Made by a program: the position numbers and the translations under genes
Assembly: GCA_910588625.1 (NCBI GenBank)
Contig: CAJUQN010000007.1
Coordinates: 1 to 64,000 of the forward strand
Origin: an uncultured Oscillospiraceae bacterium
GTDB taxonomy: Bacteria > Bacillota > Clostridia > Oscillospirales > Oscillospiraceae
DNA: 64,000 nucleotides
Reading direction: 5' to 3'
Part shown: piece after piece, positions 24,033 to 32,153 of the stretch
Position numbering within the stretch: position 1 is the stretch's first letter
Layout of the letters: each line of letters starts with the position of its first letter
The notes under the pieces: model-generated
What the model saw: the letters and a program-made list of their open reading frames with translations, nothing else
Database searches by the model: none
What the model was told of the DNA's origin: nothing

Positions 24033-25412
24033 TTATTTTAAGCTATTTACCAGATTCTTGAAAACGTTACCGCGTTCTTCAAAGTTTTTGAACCGGTCAA
24101 AGGACGCGCTGGCGGGAGACATAATGACCACATCTCCAGACCGGGCCAATCCCCTGGCCTTCTCCACCGCTTCCTGCAAATCGACGCAGTCAAAAATCTC
24201 GGGTTCTCCTTCCTGATAGTCAGGAGCGGCCAAAGTTGACTCCTTGATTTTTTCGGCGGTATCCCCTGTCAGCAGAAGTGTTTTGACCGACGCGGTGATC
24301 TCCAGTCCCAGCGCATCATAGGGGATGTGCTTGTCGTAGCCACCCGCGATGAGGATAACTTTTTGCTTAAAGGACCGTAACCCCGCGATGGTCCGGCTGG
24401 GGCTGGATGCGATGGAGTCGTTGTAATACCGCACTCCGTCCAGTTCCCGCACCAGCTCGATGCGGTGAGCCACTCCGCCAAAGTTACGGGCGTACTCCTG
24501 GATCACCTCATCAGGTACAAGCCCGTCCACCGCTGCGATAGCGGCCATGTAATTCTCAAGATTGTGCAGGCCAGGAAGAAGGATATCGTCTGTAGTCAGC
24601 ACCGGACGGCCTGCACAGATCACTATCTTATCCCGCAAATATACGCCGCCCTCCAGCGCTTTTTTTCGACTGAACAGCGTGACTGTACCCCTGGACCGGG
24701 CCGCAAAACCCGCTGTAATCTCGTTGTCAGCGTTGAGCACCAGTCGGTCGCCAGAATCTTGATAGGCAAAAATGTTCCGTTTGGCGTTGACATATTCGTC
24801 CATATCTTTGTGTACGTCCAGATGATTGGGGGCCAGATTGGTGACTACCGCGATGCTGGGGCTCTGCCGCACCGTCATCAGCTGGAAAGAAGACAGCTCC
24901 AGCACTACCATGTCGTCTGGACGGATGTCATCCACCTGGCACAAAAGCGGATGACCGATGTTGCCGCCCACGAAAGTGCGGTAGCCCGCCGCCTTCAGAA
25001 GCCCCGCAATAATAGTGGTGGTGGTGGTCTTACCATCCGACCCGGTCACCGCAATCATTCGGCATGGGCACAAATCCAGAAACGCCTCCATCTCCGAGGT
25101 CAGCTCTGCCCCCGCCGTCACAGCCCTCTCGATCTGGGGCACATCAGGCCGCAGGCCGGGTGTGCGAAAAATCACATCCGTCCCCTCCAGGTGATCCAGG
25201 TAATCCAGGCCCAGGGCGGCAGTCATTCCCCGGCGTTCCAGCGACTCGATGAGGCCGCCAAAGTCCTCCCGCCGCCGCTTGTCGCACACCAGAACTTTGA
25301 CACCCGCGTCCAGCAGCCCCTCCACCAACGGTCGGTTGGACACCCCCAGGCCAATCACCGTCACTTTTTTCCCCTTGAGCGAGTTAAAATATCCTTTTAA
25401 TATGGATTCCAC
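24033..25412 (-). CDS. murD: UDP-N-acetylmuramoyl-L-alanine-D-glutamate ligase MurD
   Basis: MurD adds D-glutamate to UDP-MurNAc-L-Ala in cytoplasmic peptidoglycan precursor synthesis. Visible are the N-terminal Rossmann motif VIGLGVSNRPLVEGL, the Mur-ligase P-loop MIAVTGSDGKTTTTTII at about residues 104-120, ELSSFQL and TNLAPNHLDVHKDMDEY. The GTG at 25412 is chosen because GGAGGT lies about 10 bases upstream; a TTG at 25430 would place the start inside that ribosome site. Length (459) is normal. It sits outside a dcw cluster, leads a long operon with three peptidases, and has a strong promoter shared back to back with rnpB. Confidence 0.95.
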   Translation of the reverse strand: MESILKGYFNSLKGKKVTVIGLGVSNRPLVEGLLDAGVKVLVCDKRRREDFGGLIESLERRGMTAALGLDYLDHLEGTDVIFRTPGLRPDVPQIERAVTAGAELTSEMEAFLDLCPCRMIAVTGSDGKTTTTTIIAGLLKAAGYRTFVGGNIGHPLLCQVDDIRPDDMVVLELSSFQLMTVRQSPSIAVVTNLAPNHLDVHKDMDEYVNAKRNIFAYQDSGDRLVLNADNEITAGFAARSRGTVTLFSRKKALEGGVYLRDKIVICAGRPVLTTDDILLPGLHNLENYMAAIAAVDGLVPDEVIQEYARNFGGVAHRIELVRELDGVRYYNDSIASSPSRTIAGLRSFKQKVILIAGGYDKHIPYDALGLEITASVKTLLLTGDTAEKIKESTLAAPDYQEGEPEIFDCVDLQEAVEKARGLARSGDVVIMSPASASFDRFKNFEERGNVFKNLVNSLK

Positions 25413-25482
25413 TGATATCCGAACCTCCAAATCATCGGTTTTGAACCTAAGTCCCTCAATGGCAAATTCCGCATACTAAGGT

Positions 25483-25511
25483 ATTATACCCCATTCAATT
25501 CCATTTGACAA
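25483..25511 (-). promoter_or_regulatory. murD promoter, overlapping the rnpB -35
   Basis: On the minus strand TTGTCA (25506-25511), a 17-base spacer and TATAAT (25483-25488). The -35 hexamer shares five base pairs with the -35 of the divergent rnpB promoter (25505-25510). Confidence 0.75.
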
Positions 25512-25533
25512 TCACCTAAAAATGAAGTACAAT
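25505..25533 (+). promoter_or_regulatory. rnpB promoter
   Basis: TTGACA (25505-25510), a 17-base spacer and TACAAT (25528-25533). The predicted start, near 25540, coincides with the first base of the RNase P RNA. Confidence 0.85.
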
Positions 25534-25540
25534 CAAAATT

Positions 25541-25894
25541 GCAAGTAAGCTGGACAGCCGCGCGGCCAGGCCGAAAGGCCGTCCGTGAGGAAAGTCCGGG
25601 CTCCACAGGGCAAGGATAACGGGCAACACCCGCCGGGGGCAACCCTAGGAAAAGTGCAACAGAAATAGACTACCCATTCTGGAAACGGGGCGGGAAAAGG
25701 TGGAAAGGCGAGGTAAGAGCTCACCCAATGGCGTGTCAAGCGCCCATTGCTGTAAACTCTATCCGGAGCAACGCCGTGGGAACACAACAGGCTGGCCCGG
25801 TCGTGTTCAGGAGGCGGCTGGAGCGCACCGGCGACGGCGCGCCTAGATAGATGGCTGTCTTAAATGACAGAACCCGGCTTACAGGCTCACTTGC
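25541..25894 (+). ncRNA. rnpB: RNase P RNA, bacterial type A
   Basis: About 354 nt. The 5' end GCAAGT pairs with the 3' ACTTGC. The conserved cores are present: GAGGAAAGTCCGGGCTCC near 25587-25604, the GGCAACCCTAGG...AAAGTGCAACAGAAA region, the GGTAAGAGCTCACC hairpin and the 3' block GATAGATGGCTGTC followed by GACAGAACCCGGCTTACAG. The RNA is the catalytic part of RNase P, which matures tRNA 5' ends. It has its own strong promoter and is followed by a clear terminator, so it is a monocistronic unit. Confidence 0.97.
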
Positions 25895-25897
25895 ATC

Positions 25898-25930
25898 AAA
25901 CGCGGGACTCCGAGAGGGGCCCCGCGTTTT
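25898..25930 (+). terminator. rnpB terminator
   Basis: AAACGCGGG (25898-25906) pairs with CCCGCGTTT (25921-25929), followed by T residues; it lies directly after the 3' end of RNase P RNA. Confidence 0.85.
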
Positions 25931-25990
25931 CCTTGTCCATCTTACCCTAGCTTAGACCATACGGAGCGGTATTTTCTCTCTTTTTGTCCG

Positions 25991-26019
25991 TTGCACTTGG
26001 CCTTTCTATACTATATAAT
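25991..26019 (+). promoter_or_regulatory. Promoter of the pyr operon
   Basis: TTGCAC (25991-25996), a 17-base spacer and TATAAT (26014-26019). The leader to the pyrC start is only about 35 bases, too short for a PyrR attenuator; I see no operator. Confidence 0.75.
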
Positions 26020-26061
26020 GTACAAAAGCATTTTATACAACATAGTTAGGAGGTATCATCC

Positions 26062-27336
26062 TTGCAGCTCTTGATCCGAGGCGGGCGGGTCGTTGACCCC
26101 GCTTATAATATTGACGACACTCTGGACGTTTTGCTCGACGACGGAAAGATTGCCCAGATCAGCAAGCATCTGGAGGCCGACGGCTCCAAAGTGCTGGATG
26201 CTTCCGGGCTGGTCGTGGCACCTGGTCTAGTAGATATGCACGTCCACCTGCGTGAGCCGGGATTTGAAGCGAAGGAGACGGTGGCAACCGGCTGCGCCGC
26301 CGCCGCCCGGGGCGGTGTAACCACACTGGTGGCCATGCCCAACACCCGCCCCGCCACCGATTGCCCGGAAATCGTAACCCTGGTGCGGGAAAAGGCCATA
26401 TCCACAGGAGTGAGCGTCCTCCCCGCCGGCGCAGTCACCGTCGGCCAAAAGGGCCAAGTCCTCACCGATTTTGCCGCGCTGAAAGCAGCGGGTGTCCCCG
26501 CCCTCACGGACGATGGAATACCTATTCAAAACCTGGCCCTGCTCCGTCAAGCCATGATTGAGGCTAAAGCTCTGGGACTTCCATTGCTGGACCACTGCGA
26601 GGACCGGGATATGGTGCAAAACTATGCCGTTAACGAGGGTAAGATATCCCAAGCGCTGGGCCTCCCCGGTCGCCCTGCCGTTGCGGAGGAGCTCCAAATT
26701 ATGCGGGACGTAATGCTGGCTGAGGATACCGGCGCCCATGTCCACATCTGCCACATCTCCACAGAAAAAGGTGTGGGCATTGTCCGGCAGGCCAAAGCCA
26801 ATGACATACACATCACCTGCGAGACCTGCCCGCAGTATTTCACCCTCACCGAGGACGAGGTACTCCACCGAGGCGCCATGGCCCGGGTTAACCCGCCTCT
26901 GCGCACCCAGGCGGACGTGGAGGCCGTTCGAGCAGGCATTGTGGACGGCACCATTGACGCCATCGTCACCGACCACGCCCCCCACACTGCCGAGGAAAAG
27001 TCTAAACCCCTGCCAGACGCCCCCAGCGGTATGGTGGGGCTAGAGACCTCCCTGGCCCTAGCCCTCACTGGGCTGTACCACAGCGGTTTACTTCATCTGA
27101 GCCGGGTCCTGGCACTGATGTCTACCTCCCCCGCCACCCTACTGGGGCTGAACAAGGGGACGTTAGGTGTGGGTCAGGACGCTGACCTGGTCATCTTCGA
27201 CCCGGACCAGGCGTGGACCATCGACAAAAATCAATTCGTATCTAAAGGCCGCAACACTCCCTTCCACGGCAGAACCGTACGGGGAAAAGTCAAATGCACC
27301 ATTTCCCGGGGAAATATCATTTATCAGGAGGGTTAA
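26062..27336 (+). CDS. pyrC: Dihydroorotase
   Basis: This 424-residue class I dihydroorotase cyclises N-carbamoyl-aspartate to dihydroorotate in pyrimidine synthesis. Zinc ligands are visible in DMHVHLREPG (about residues 58-67), LDHCEDRD, HICHIST and IVTDHAPHT (catalytic Asp). The start is TTG at 26062 with AGGAGG 8 bases upstream; no better start lies in frame. It is the first gene of the pyr operon and is 3 bp from pyrF. No pyrB, pyrE or carbamoyl-phosphate synthase genes are in this cluster. Confidence 0.96.
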   Translation: MQLLIRGGRVVDPAYNIDDTLDVLLDDGKIAQISKHLEADGSKVLDASGLVVAPGLVDMHVHLREPGFEAKETVATGCAAAARGGVTTLVAMPNTRPATDCPEIVTLVREKAISTGVSVLPAGAVTVGQKGQVLTDFAALKAAGVPALTDDGIPIQNLALLRQAMIEAKALGLPLLDHCEDRDMVQNYAVNEGKISQALGLPGRPAVAEELQIMRDVMLAEDTGAHVHICHISTEKGVGIVRQAKANDIHITCETCPQYFTLTEDEVLHRGAMARVNPPLRTQADVEAVRAGIVDGTIDAIVTDHAPHTAEEKSKPLPDAPSGMVGLETSLALALTGLYHSGLLHLSRVLALMSTSPATLLGLNKGTLGVGQDADLVIFDPDQAWTIDKNQFVSKGRNTPFHGRTVRGKVKCTISRGNIIYQEG

Positions 27337-27339
27337 ACC

Positions 27340-28263
27340 ATGTCGTTTGATGTACTTCAGGACAAGATCAAGGCAAAAAAGAACCCCACCGTGGCCGGAC
27401 TGGACGCCCGCGTGGAGTATGTTCCCCCATTCATTCTGAAAAAGCATACGGACCGTTTGGGCGAGACCTTGGAAGCCGCCGCGGACGCCGTACTAGAGTT
27501 TGACAGGGGCCTCATTGACGCGCTGGCAGACGTGGTGCCTGCCGTTAAGCCCCAGTCTGCCTACTTTGAAATGATGGGCTGGCGAGGAATGAAAGCACTG
27601 GAGGAGATCATTTCCTACGCCAAGGGAAAGAACCTGTTTGTTATTGCCGATGTGAAGCGGGGTGACATCGGCACCACTGCCGCCGCTTACAGCGAGGCCT
27701 GGCTGGGGACCGCCCAGGTGGGCGGTACTGCCTGCCCCGTGTTCGACGCCGACTGTGTCACCCTAAACGGTTACATGGGCTCGGACGCCATCAAACCCTT
27801 TTTGAAGGACTGCATCGAGTGGGACAAGTGCGCCTTTGTGCTGGCCAAGACCTCTAACCCCTCATCTATAGAGCTCCAGGACATTGTGGCCGGGGACCGG
27901 CTGGTGTACACCGTCATGGGTGACCTTATCCAACGCTGGGGCCAGGGTTCTGAGGGCAAATACCACTATCAGGCCCTGGGGGCCGTGGTCGGGGCCACTC
28001 ACCCCTCCGTTCTCAAGGAACTGCGCCGCCGCTTGGACAAGACCTTCTTTCTGGTCCCTGGCTACGGGGCCCAGGGGGGCGCCGCTGTCGACGTACGTTA
28101 CGCCTTTGACGAACTGGGTCGGGGGGCCATCGTCAACGCCTCACGCTCCATCATGTGCGCCTGGCAGAAGACCGGCAGAGACGGCGCAGACTACCAGGAA
28201 GCCGCCCGGGCCGCCGCTGAGCAGATGCGGGACGAAATCAAACAGTACGTTACCATTTTATAA
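27340..28263 (+). CDS. pyrF: Orotidine 5'-phosphate decarboxylase (long form)
   Basis: PyrF converts OMP to UMP, the last step of UMP synthesis. The protein is the longer (307-residue) form typical of actinobacteria and many clostridia, with the catalytic Asp-Lys-Asp array in ADVKRGDIGTTAAAY at about residues 104-118, the substrate Lys in PAVKPQSAYFE, and the phosphate-binding VPGYGAQGG near residue 240. GGAGG lies upstream of the ATG at the end of pyrC, 3 bp away. Confidence 0.96.
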   Translation: MSFDVLQDKIKAKKNPTVAGLDARVEYVPPFILKKHTDRLGETLEAAADAVLEFDRGLIDALADVVPAVKPQSAYFEMMGWRGMKALEEIISYAKGKNLFVIADVKRGDIGTTAAAYSEAWLGTAQVGGTACPVFDADCVTLNGYMGSDAIKPFLKDCIEWDKCAFVLAKTSNPSSIELQDIVAGDRLVYTVMGDLIQRWGQGSEGKYHYQALGAVVGATHPSVLKELRRRLDKTFFLVPGYGAQGGAAVDVRYAFDELGRGAIVNASRSIMCAWQKTGRDGADYQEAARAAAEQMRDEIKQYVTIL

Positions 28264-28275
28264 GGAGGGTCAGCC

Positions 28276-29067
28276 ATGCCGATTCAACAGGTCTGCACCG
28301 TGATCAGAATGGCCCAATTAAATCCAACCACTTGGTGGATGGCCCTGAACGCTGGAAAGCTGGCAGAAGAGCATGGGCTGCGTCCCAGTCAATTCCTTCA
28401 CATCAAATGCGGAGATGGGCAACTGCTCCGCCGCCCAGTCTCCGTCTCAGAAGCCGTCACCAGCCAGACAGAGCCGGAAGATATCGTCTCCATCATTTTT
28501 GAGGTTCGGGGCGAGGGCACAAAATGGTTGTCCCAACGCAAGCTCGGAGACAAGCTGGACGTGCTGGGCCCCTTGGGCAACGGCTTTGATTTCAACGAAT
28601 CAGGCCGGTATTTGTTGGTAGGGGGCGGAATCGGCATCCCTCCCCTCATCGGCTGTGCCGATGAGCTGTGCGAACACTCCACCGCCGTACTGGGGTACCG
28701 CTCCAAAGATAAGGCAGTCCCTTGGGTCATTGATCGATTTCGTGAGAGATGTCAGGAAACAATTGTTTGCACTGACGATGGCAGCTTGGGCCGTCACAGC
28801 TTTGTGGACAGTCAAGCCCGGGAAGTCCTTACAAAGGATAAAGACTTTACAGCCATTTTGGCCTGCGGCCCCAAGCCCATGCTGAAGAGCATGGCGAGGG
28901 TGGCGGCGGAGTTTGATGTTCCCTGCCAGGTGTCCATGGAGGAGCGGATGGCCTGCGGCATCGGGGCCTGTCTTGGATGCGCCATTCGGATGAAGGATGG
29001 AACTATGAGGCACGTCTGCAAGGACGGACCCGTATTTAAGGCTGAGGAGGTGGATTGGGATGCCTGA
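28276..29067 (+). CDS. pyrK: Dihydroorotate dehydrogenase B, electron-transfer subunit
   Basis: PyrK passes electrons from PyrD to NAD+ through FAD and a [2Fe-2S] cluster. The 263-residue protein has a ferredoxin-reductase-like FAD/NAD fold (LLVGGGIGIPPLIG, ILACGPKPML) and a C-terminal Cys set: CGIGACLGCAI plus HVCKDGPVF, four Cys for the cluster. GGAGG precedes the ATG. Its 3' end overlaps pyrD by 8 bp, matching a 1:1 complex. Confidence 0.96.
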   Translation: MPIQQVCTVIRMAQLNPTTWWMALNAGKLAEEHGLRPSQFLHIKCGDGQLLRRPVSVSEAVTSQTEPEDIVSIIFEVRGEGTKWLSQRKLGDKLDVLGPLGNGFDFNESGRYLLVGGGIGIPPLIGCADELCEHSTAVLGYRSKDKAVPWVIDRFRERCQETIVCTDDGSLGRHSFVDSQAREVLTKDKDFTAILACGPKPMLKSMARVAAEFDVPCQVSMEERMACGIGACLGCAIRMKDGTMRHVCKDGPVFKAEEVDWDA

Positions 29068-30058
29068 CGAAAAGAGAAAGCTCCATCCTGAGACGGAGGG
29101 CATCATTGCCAGCGCTTCCACACAGTCCGTTCTGTTCCCAGACTGCTCTGTGGACATGGGCGTGGACCTGGCGGGTGTCCCTTTGAAGAATCCGGTAGTG
29201 GTGGCCTCCGGCACCTTCGGCTTTGGCCGGGAATACGGACAGTTTTTCACCCTGTCTGAACTGGGCGGCATCTGCTGTAAAGGATTAACGCTTCACTCAA
29301 GAGAGGGCAATCCTCCACCCCGCATTGCTGAGACCCCGCTGGGCATCCTCAACTCAGTGGGCCTGCAAAATCCGGGCGTGGATGTGTTCATTGAGCACGA
29401 GCTCCCCTTCCTGCGTCAGTATGACGTAAAGGTGATTGCCAATATTTCCGGAAATACTCCAGAGGAATACGGTGAAATGTGTGAAAAGCTTTCTGCTGCT
29501 GGGGTGGATATGATCGAGGTCAATATCTCCTGCCCCAATGTAAAGGCTGGCGGTTTGGCCTATGGTACCCGCCCTGAATTAGCGGCCGAGGTCACAAAAA
29601 TGGCTAAAAGTCACTCTTCCGTTCCCGTGATGGTCAAGCTCTCTCCCAATGTCACCGATATCACTGAGATCGCCAAAGCCGTGGCGGATGCAGGAGCCGA
29701 CGCACTATCTCTTATCAACACCCTGCGGGGAATGCGGATCGACGTGAACACCCGCCGTCCCATCCTGAAAATGAACACCGGTGGCCTGTCCGGTCCTGCC
29801 GTCCTCCCTGTCGCCGTGCGGATGGTATGGGAGGTGGCCTCGGTCGTCAAACTGCCCATTCTGGGTATGGGCGGCGTGACCACTGGTGAGGATGCAGCCC
29901 AACTCATGCTAGCTGGAGCCTCCGCCGTGGCGGTGGGAACTGCCCTGTTTGCCGATCCCTACGCTCCGCTGAAGGTACGGGATAGTCTGGCCGAAATCGC
30001 AGCCAAGCAGGGATTGGATGCCGTCCACAACCTCACTGGCGGAGTGAATCTCTGGTAA
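29060..30058 (+). CDS. pyrD: Dihydroorotate dehydrogenase B, catalytic subunit
   Basis: PyrD oxidises dihydroorotate to orotate with FMN. Visible are NPVVVASGTFGFG, the substrate loop NSVGLQNPG, the catalytic base Cys in EVNISCPNVKAGG (about residues 155-167), MVKLSPNVTDI and the FMN phosphate site GMGGVTTGEDA. The start at 29060 has GGAGGTGG inside the end of pyrK; it gives a roughly 30-residue N-terminal extension relative to many PyrD1B proteins, so the internal ATG at MGVDLAGV is an alternative. Class 1B is confirmed by the adjacent pyrK. Confidence 0.96.
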   Translation: MPDEKRKLHPETEGIIASASTQSVLFPDCSVDMGVDLAGVPLKNPVVVASGTFGFGREYGQFFTLSELGGICCKGLTLHSREGNPPPRIAETPLGILNSVGLQNPGVDVFIEHELPFLRQYDVKVIANISGNTPEEYGEMCEKLSAAGVDMIEVNISCPNVKAGGLAYGTRPELAAEVTKMAKSHSSVPVMVKLSPNVTDITEIAKAVADAGADALSLINTLRGMRIDVNTRRPILKMNTGGLSGPAVLPVAVRMVWEVASVVKLPILGMGGVTTGEDAAQLMLAGASAVAVGTALFADPYAPLKVRDSLAEIAAKQGLDAVHNLTGGVNLW

Positions 30059-30080
30059 CAAAGAAAGAAGGAACAACACA

Positions 30081-31226
30081 ATGACCACGATCTATCTCAT
30101 CCGCCACGGTCAGGCGGAGGGTAATCTTTACCGTCGCTGCCACAGCTGGCATAATGGTCTGCTCACCCTCAAAGGTCGAGAGCAGGTTAAGGCGCTGGAA
30201 AAGCGGTTTGAGGGCACCCATTTCGATGCAGTGTATTCCAGTGATCTCTACCGTGCCATGGCCACTGCCGGGGCCATCTACCGTCCCCGCGGGCTAACGC
30301 TGCGAGTAGACCCTAACCTACGGGAAATTGGTGCGGGCGTCTGGGAGGATGTGCCCTGGGGGCAGCTTCTCCATGACCATCGAGAGAGCCTGACCGCTTT
30401 TTTGACTTGTAACCCTAGCTGGGAAGTAGAAGGCGGCGAGACCTTCTCCCGGGTACGCCAACGTGTTCAGGAGGCCATCCTACGCATTGCCGACGCCCAT
30501 CAGGGGCAAACCGTAGCGGTGGTCTCCCATGGCTGCGCCATCCGAATGGCGTTGTCCAGTTGGCTGGGGTTAGAGTTGGAGGAAGTCCACCAGCTCCATC
30601 TATCCAACAATACCGGCGTGGCTAGACTGGAAATCGAAAATGGGCAGGTAAAAGTAGCCTACTACAATGATGACAGCCACTTGGTGGACCCTACGCTCCC
30701 CAAGGCCAGCATTGTCTATGGCATATTGGGCATAGAGAAGAACGCGCTGCGCTTCCGTCCCCTGCTCCTACCCCAAGAGAAGGAGCAGTACTTATCTGCC
30801 CGTCAGGATGGCTGGCAGGCCAGTCATGGCACCATGGACGGCTTTGATGGCGAGAAATTTCTGTCCGTAGCTCAGGCTAACAGCGCCTATGATAAAAATT
30901 GCGTGCTTCTGGCCTTGCTGGGAGACACCCCTGTAGGAGTGCTCCAGATGGACTGGCTTCAGGACGCGGACCAGCAGGCCGGTCGAGTCCCCTTCTTCTT
31001 CATGATGCCTGAGTTCCGCTCCAAAGGCCTGGGGGTTCAACTCTTAGGCCATGCGGTGTGTACCTATCGGGCCATGGGGCGGCAGACGCTGCGGCTGCGC
31101 TGTGCACCGGAAAATGAGCGAGCGAAGCAGTTTTATATCTCTCACGGTTTCCACAAGGTGGGCGAGGAGCCCGGCGGTATCGGGCATCTGGACACCATGG
31201 AAAAATACATCGGACTGGAGCTCTAA
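30081..31226 (+). CDS. Histidine phosphatase - GNAT acetyltransferase fusion
   Basis: This 381-residue protein has two enzymes in one chain. Residues 1 to about 205 are a phosphoglycerate-mutase-like histidine phosphatase: phospho-acceptor RHG at 8-10, a second Arg in SSDLYRAM, and a second catalytic His in VAVVSHGCAIRM. Residues about 225-381 are a GNAT acetyltransferase with the acetyl-CoA loop in FRSKGLGVQLLGHA and a C-terminal FYISHGFHKVGE. It starts 22 bp after pyrD with AAGGAA upstream, so it is probably cotranscribed with the pyr genes. Phosphatase and acetyl acceptors are unknown; a nucleotide-related substrate is possible from context only. Confidence 0.88.
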   Translation: MTTIYLIRHGQAEGNLYRRCHSWHNGLLTLKGREQVKALEKRFEGTHFDAVYSSDLYRAMATAGAIYRPRGLTLRVDPNLREIGAGVWEDVPWGQLLHDHRESLTAFLTCNPSWEVEGGETFSRVRQRVQEAILRIADAHQGQTVAVVSHGCAIRMALSSWLGLELEEVHQLHLSNNTGVARLEIENGQVKVAYYNDDSHLVDPTLPKASIVYGILGIEKNALRFRPLLLPQEKEQYLSARQDGWQASHGTMDGFDGEKFLSVAQANSAYDKNCVLLALLGDTPVGVLQMDWLQDADQQAGRVPFFFMMPEFRSKGLGVQLLGHAVCTYRAMGRQTLRLRCAPENERAKQFYISHGFHKVGEEPGGIGHLDTMEKYIGLEL

Positions 31227-31253
31227 AGAGTTTCGTGTTGTGCTTTACAAAAG

Positions 31254-31290
31254 CCACAGAGCGGTCGGGATTTCCCCGACCGCTCTGTGG
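31254..31290. terminator. Bidirectional terminator after the pyr unit and lipoprotein gene
   Basis: A perfect 16-bp stem (31254-31269 with 31275-31290) and a 5-base loop. On the minus strand it is followed by CTTTTGT. It separates convergent genes. Confidence 0.8.
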
Positions 31291-31292
31291 TG

Positions 31293-31709
31293 TCAGCGCA
31301 CAGCCCTGCCTACATCATTAGCTGCATTGCCAATGGCGTTGCCTGCATCACGGACTGCGTTACCAGCGCCTCGGGCCAGGTCGCCTGCTGCGTCACCGAT
31401 ATCATCCATCACATTACCGGAGCCGGAAGGGTCCCGGTCCGGGTCAGCAATGCTCCCATCAGGAGTACCATCGTTGTTCCAGTCGTTGGTCCCTCCGGCC
31501 CCACCACCCTGAGTGGCATCATTGTTCACGTTAGCACTGTTTTGGATGGTACCGTTAATCCCTGCACTAGCCTGATCGCCGCTGTCAGCGGAAACGCTGT
31601 TTGTGGGCTGGATGGGCGCAGTGCTGTTGACATCGCGATTGGCAGAGCAACCAGTCAAAGCCACAGCCATCACACAGGCCATGGAAAGAGCGAAAGATTT
31701 CAGCTTCAT
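31293..31709 (-). CDS. Small lipoprotein with an Asn/Gly/Asp-rich tail
   Basis: This 138-residue protein has a type II signal peptide with lipobox VALTGC, so Cys21 would be lipid-anchored to the outer face of the membrane. The mature part is low-complexity, rich in Asn, Gly, Asp and Ala, ending in an amphipathic stretch GDLARGAGNAVRDAGNAIGN with a repeated GNA pattern. I recognise no enzymatic domain. The ATG follows GGAGG. It is a monocistronic gene ending at the bidirectional terminator. Confidence 0.8.
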   Translation of the reverse strand: MKLKSFALSMACVMAVALTGCSANRDVNSTAPIQPTNSVSADSGDQASAGINGTIQNSANVNNDATQGGGAGGTNDWNNDGTPDGSIADPDRDPSGSGNVMDDIGDAAGDLARGAGNAVRDAGNAIGNAANDVGRAVR

Positions 31710-31912
31710 CGTTTATGCCTCCTGCTTTTTCTTCTTGTTCCCCGAGACTCATTATGTGCCAGTCGGACGTTTTCAAAGCAGGTATTTTTTGTATCAAATT
31801 TATTTTGAGCAACCTTGATTGTCTCTACAAAGCCTTGAAAAACAGGCACTTTTTCAGACATAGACAACCAGATTTACTAATGGGCACAAAATTGAGTTGC
31901 TCGAAAAGACGA

Positions 31913-31945
31913 AAAGCGGTCATTTCAATAAGAAATGACCGCTTT
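31913..31945 (-). terminator. Terminator of tRNA-Arg
   Basis: A 14-bp perfect stem (31913-31926 with 31932-31945) with a 5-base loop; on the minus strand the stem ends in TTT and is followed by a T-rich stretch. It lies just after the tRNA 3' end. Confidence 0.85.
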
Positions 31946-31948
31946 CAC

Positions 31949-32025
31949 TGGTACGGCTGAAGGGATTCGAACCCCCGACCTTTTGGTTCGTAGCCAAACA
32001 CTCTATCCAGCTGAGCTACAGCCGC
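31949..32025 (-). tRNA. tRNA-Arg (anticodon ACG)
   Basis: A 77-nt tRNA with encoded CCA. The acceptor GCGGCTG pairs with CAGCCGT, the D arm is GCTCAGCTGGATAGAGT, the anticodon stem TTTGG/CCAAA encloses loop CTACGAA (anticodon ACG), and the T arm is GGGGGTTCGAATCCCTT. The A at the wobble position would be deaminated to inosine to read CGU, CGC and CGA. Confidence 0.95.
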
Positions 32026-32047
32026 ATACGCTCCTCAGATCTTGCTT

Positions 32048-32076
32048 ATAATACCACATCAATTGGGGAAATGCAA
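32048..32076 (-). promoter_or_regulatory. Promoter of tRNA-Arg
   Basis: On the minus strand TTGCAT (32071-32076), 17-base spacer, TATTAT (32048-32053), about 23 bases before the mature 5' end. Confidence 0.65.
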
Positions 32077-32118
32077 GAGTTTTTTTCATTTTTTCAAAAA
32101 AATTTTGTGGAGCGAAGA

Positions 32119-32149
32119 AGAACGCCGGAAAGCGCAGCTCCGACGCTCT
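32119..32149 (-). terminator. Terminator after the SLH-domain gene
   Basis: An 11-bp stem with two G-U pairs (32119-32129 with 32139-32149) directly after the SLH stop, followed on the minus strand by a T-rich run near 32094-32105. Confidence 0.5.
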
Positions 32150-32153
32150 TTCG

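Noticed and set aside
26020..26061. PyrR-type attenuator in the pyr leader
   Set aside because: The leader is only about 40 bases and holds no hairpin pair or PyrR-binding sequence.
31710..31912. Small gene between the lipoprotein and the tRNA
   Set aside because: Short open frames here lack ribosome sites and run over the tRNA terminator; I see only a likely upstream region for the lipoprotein.
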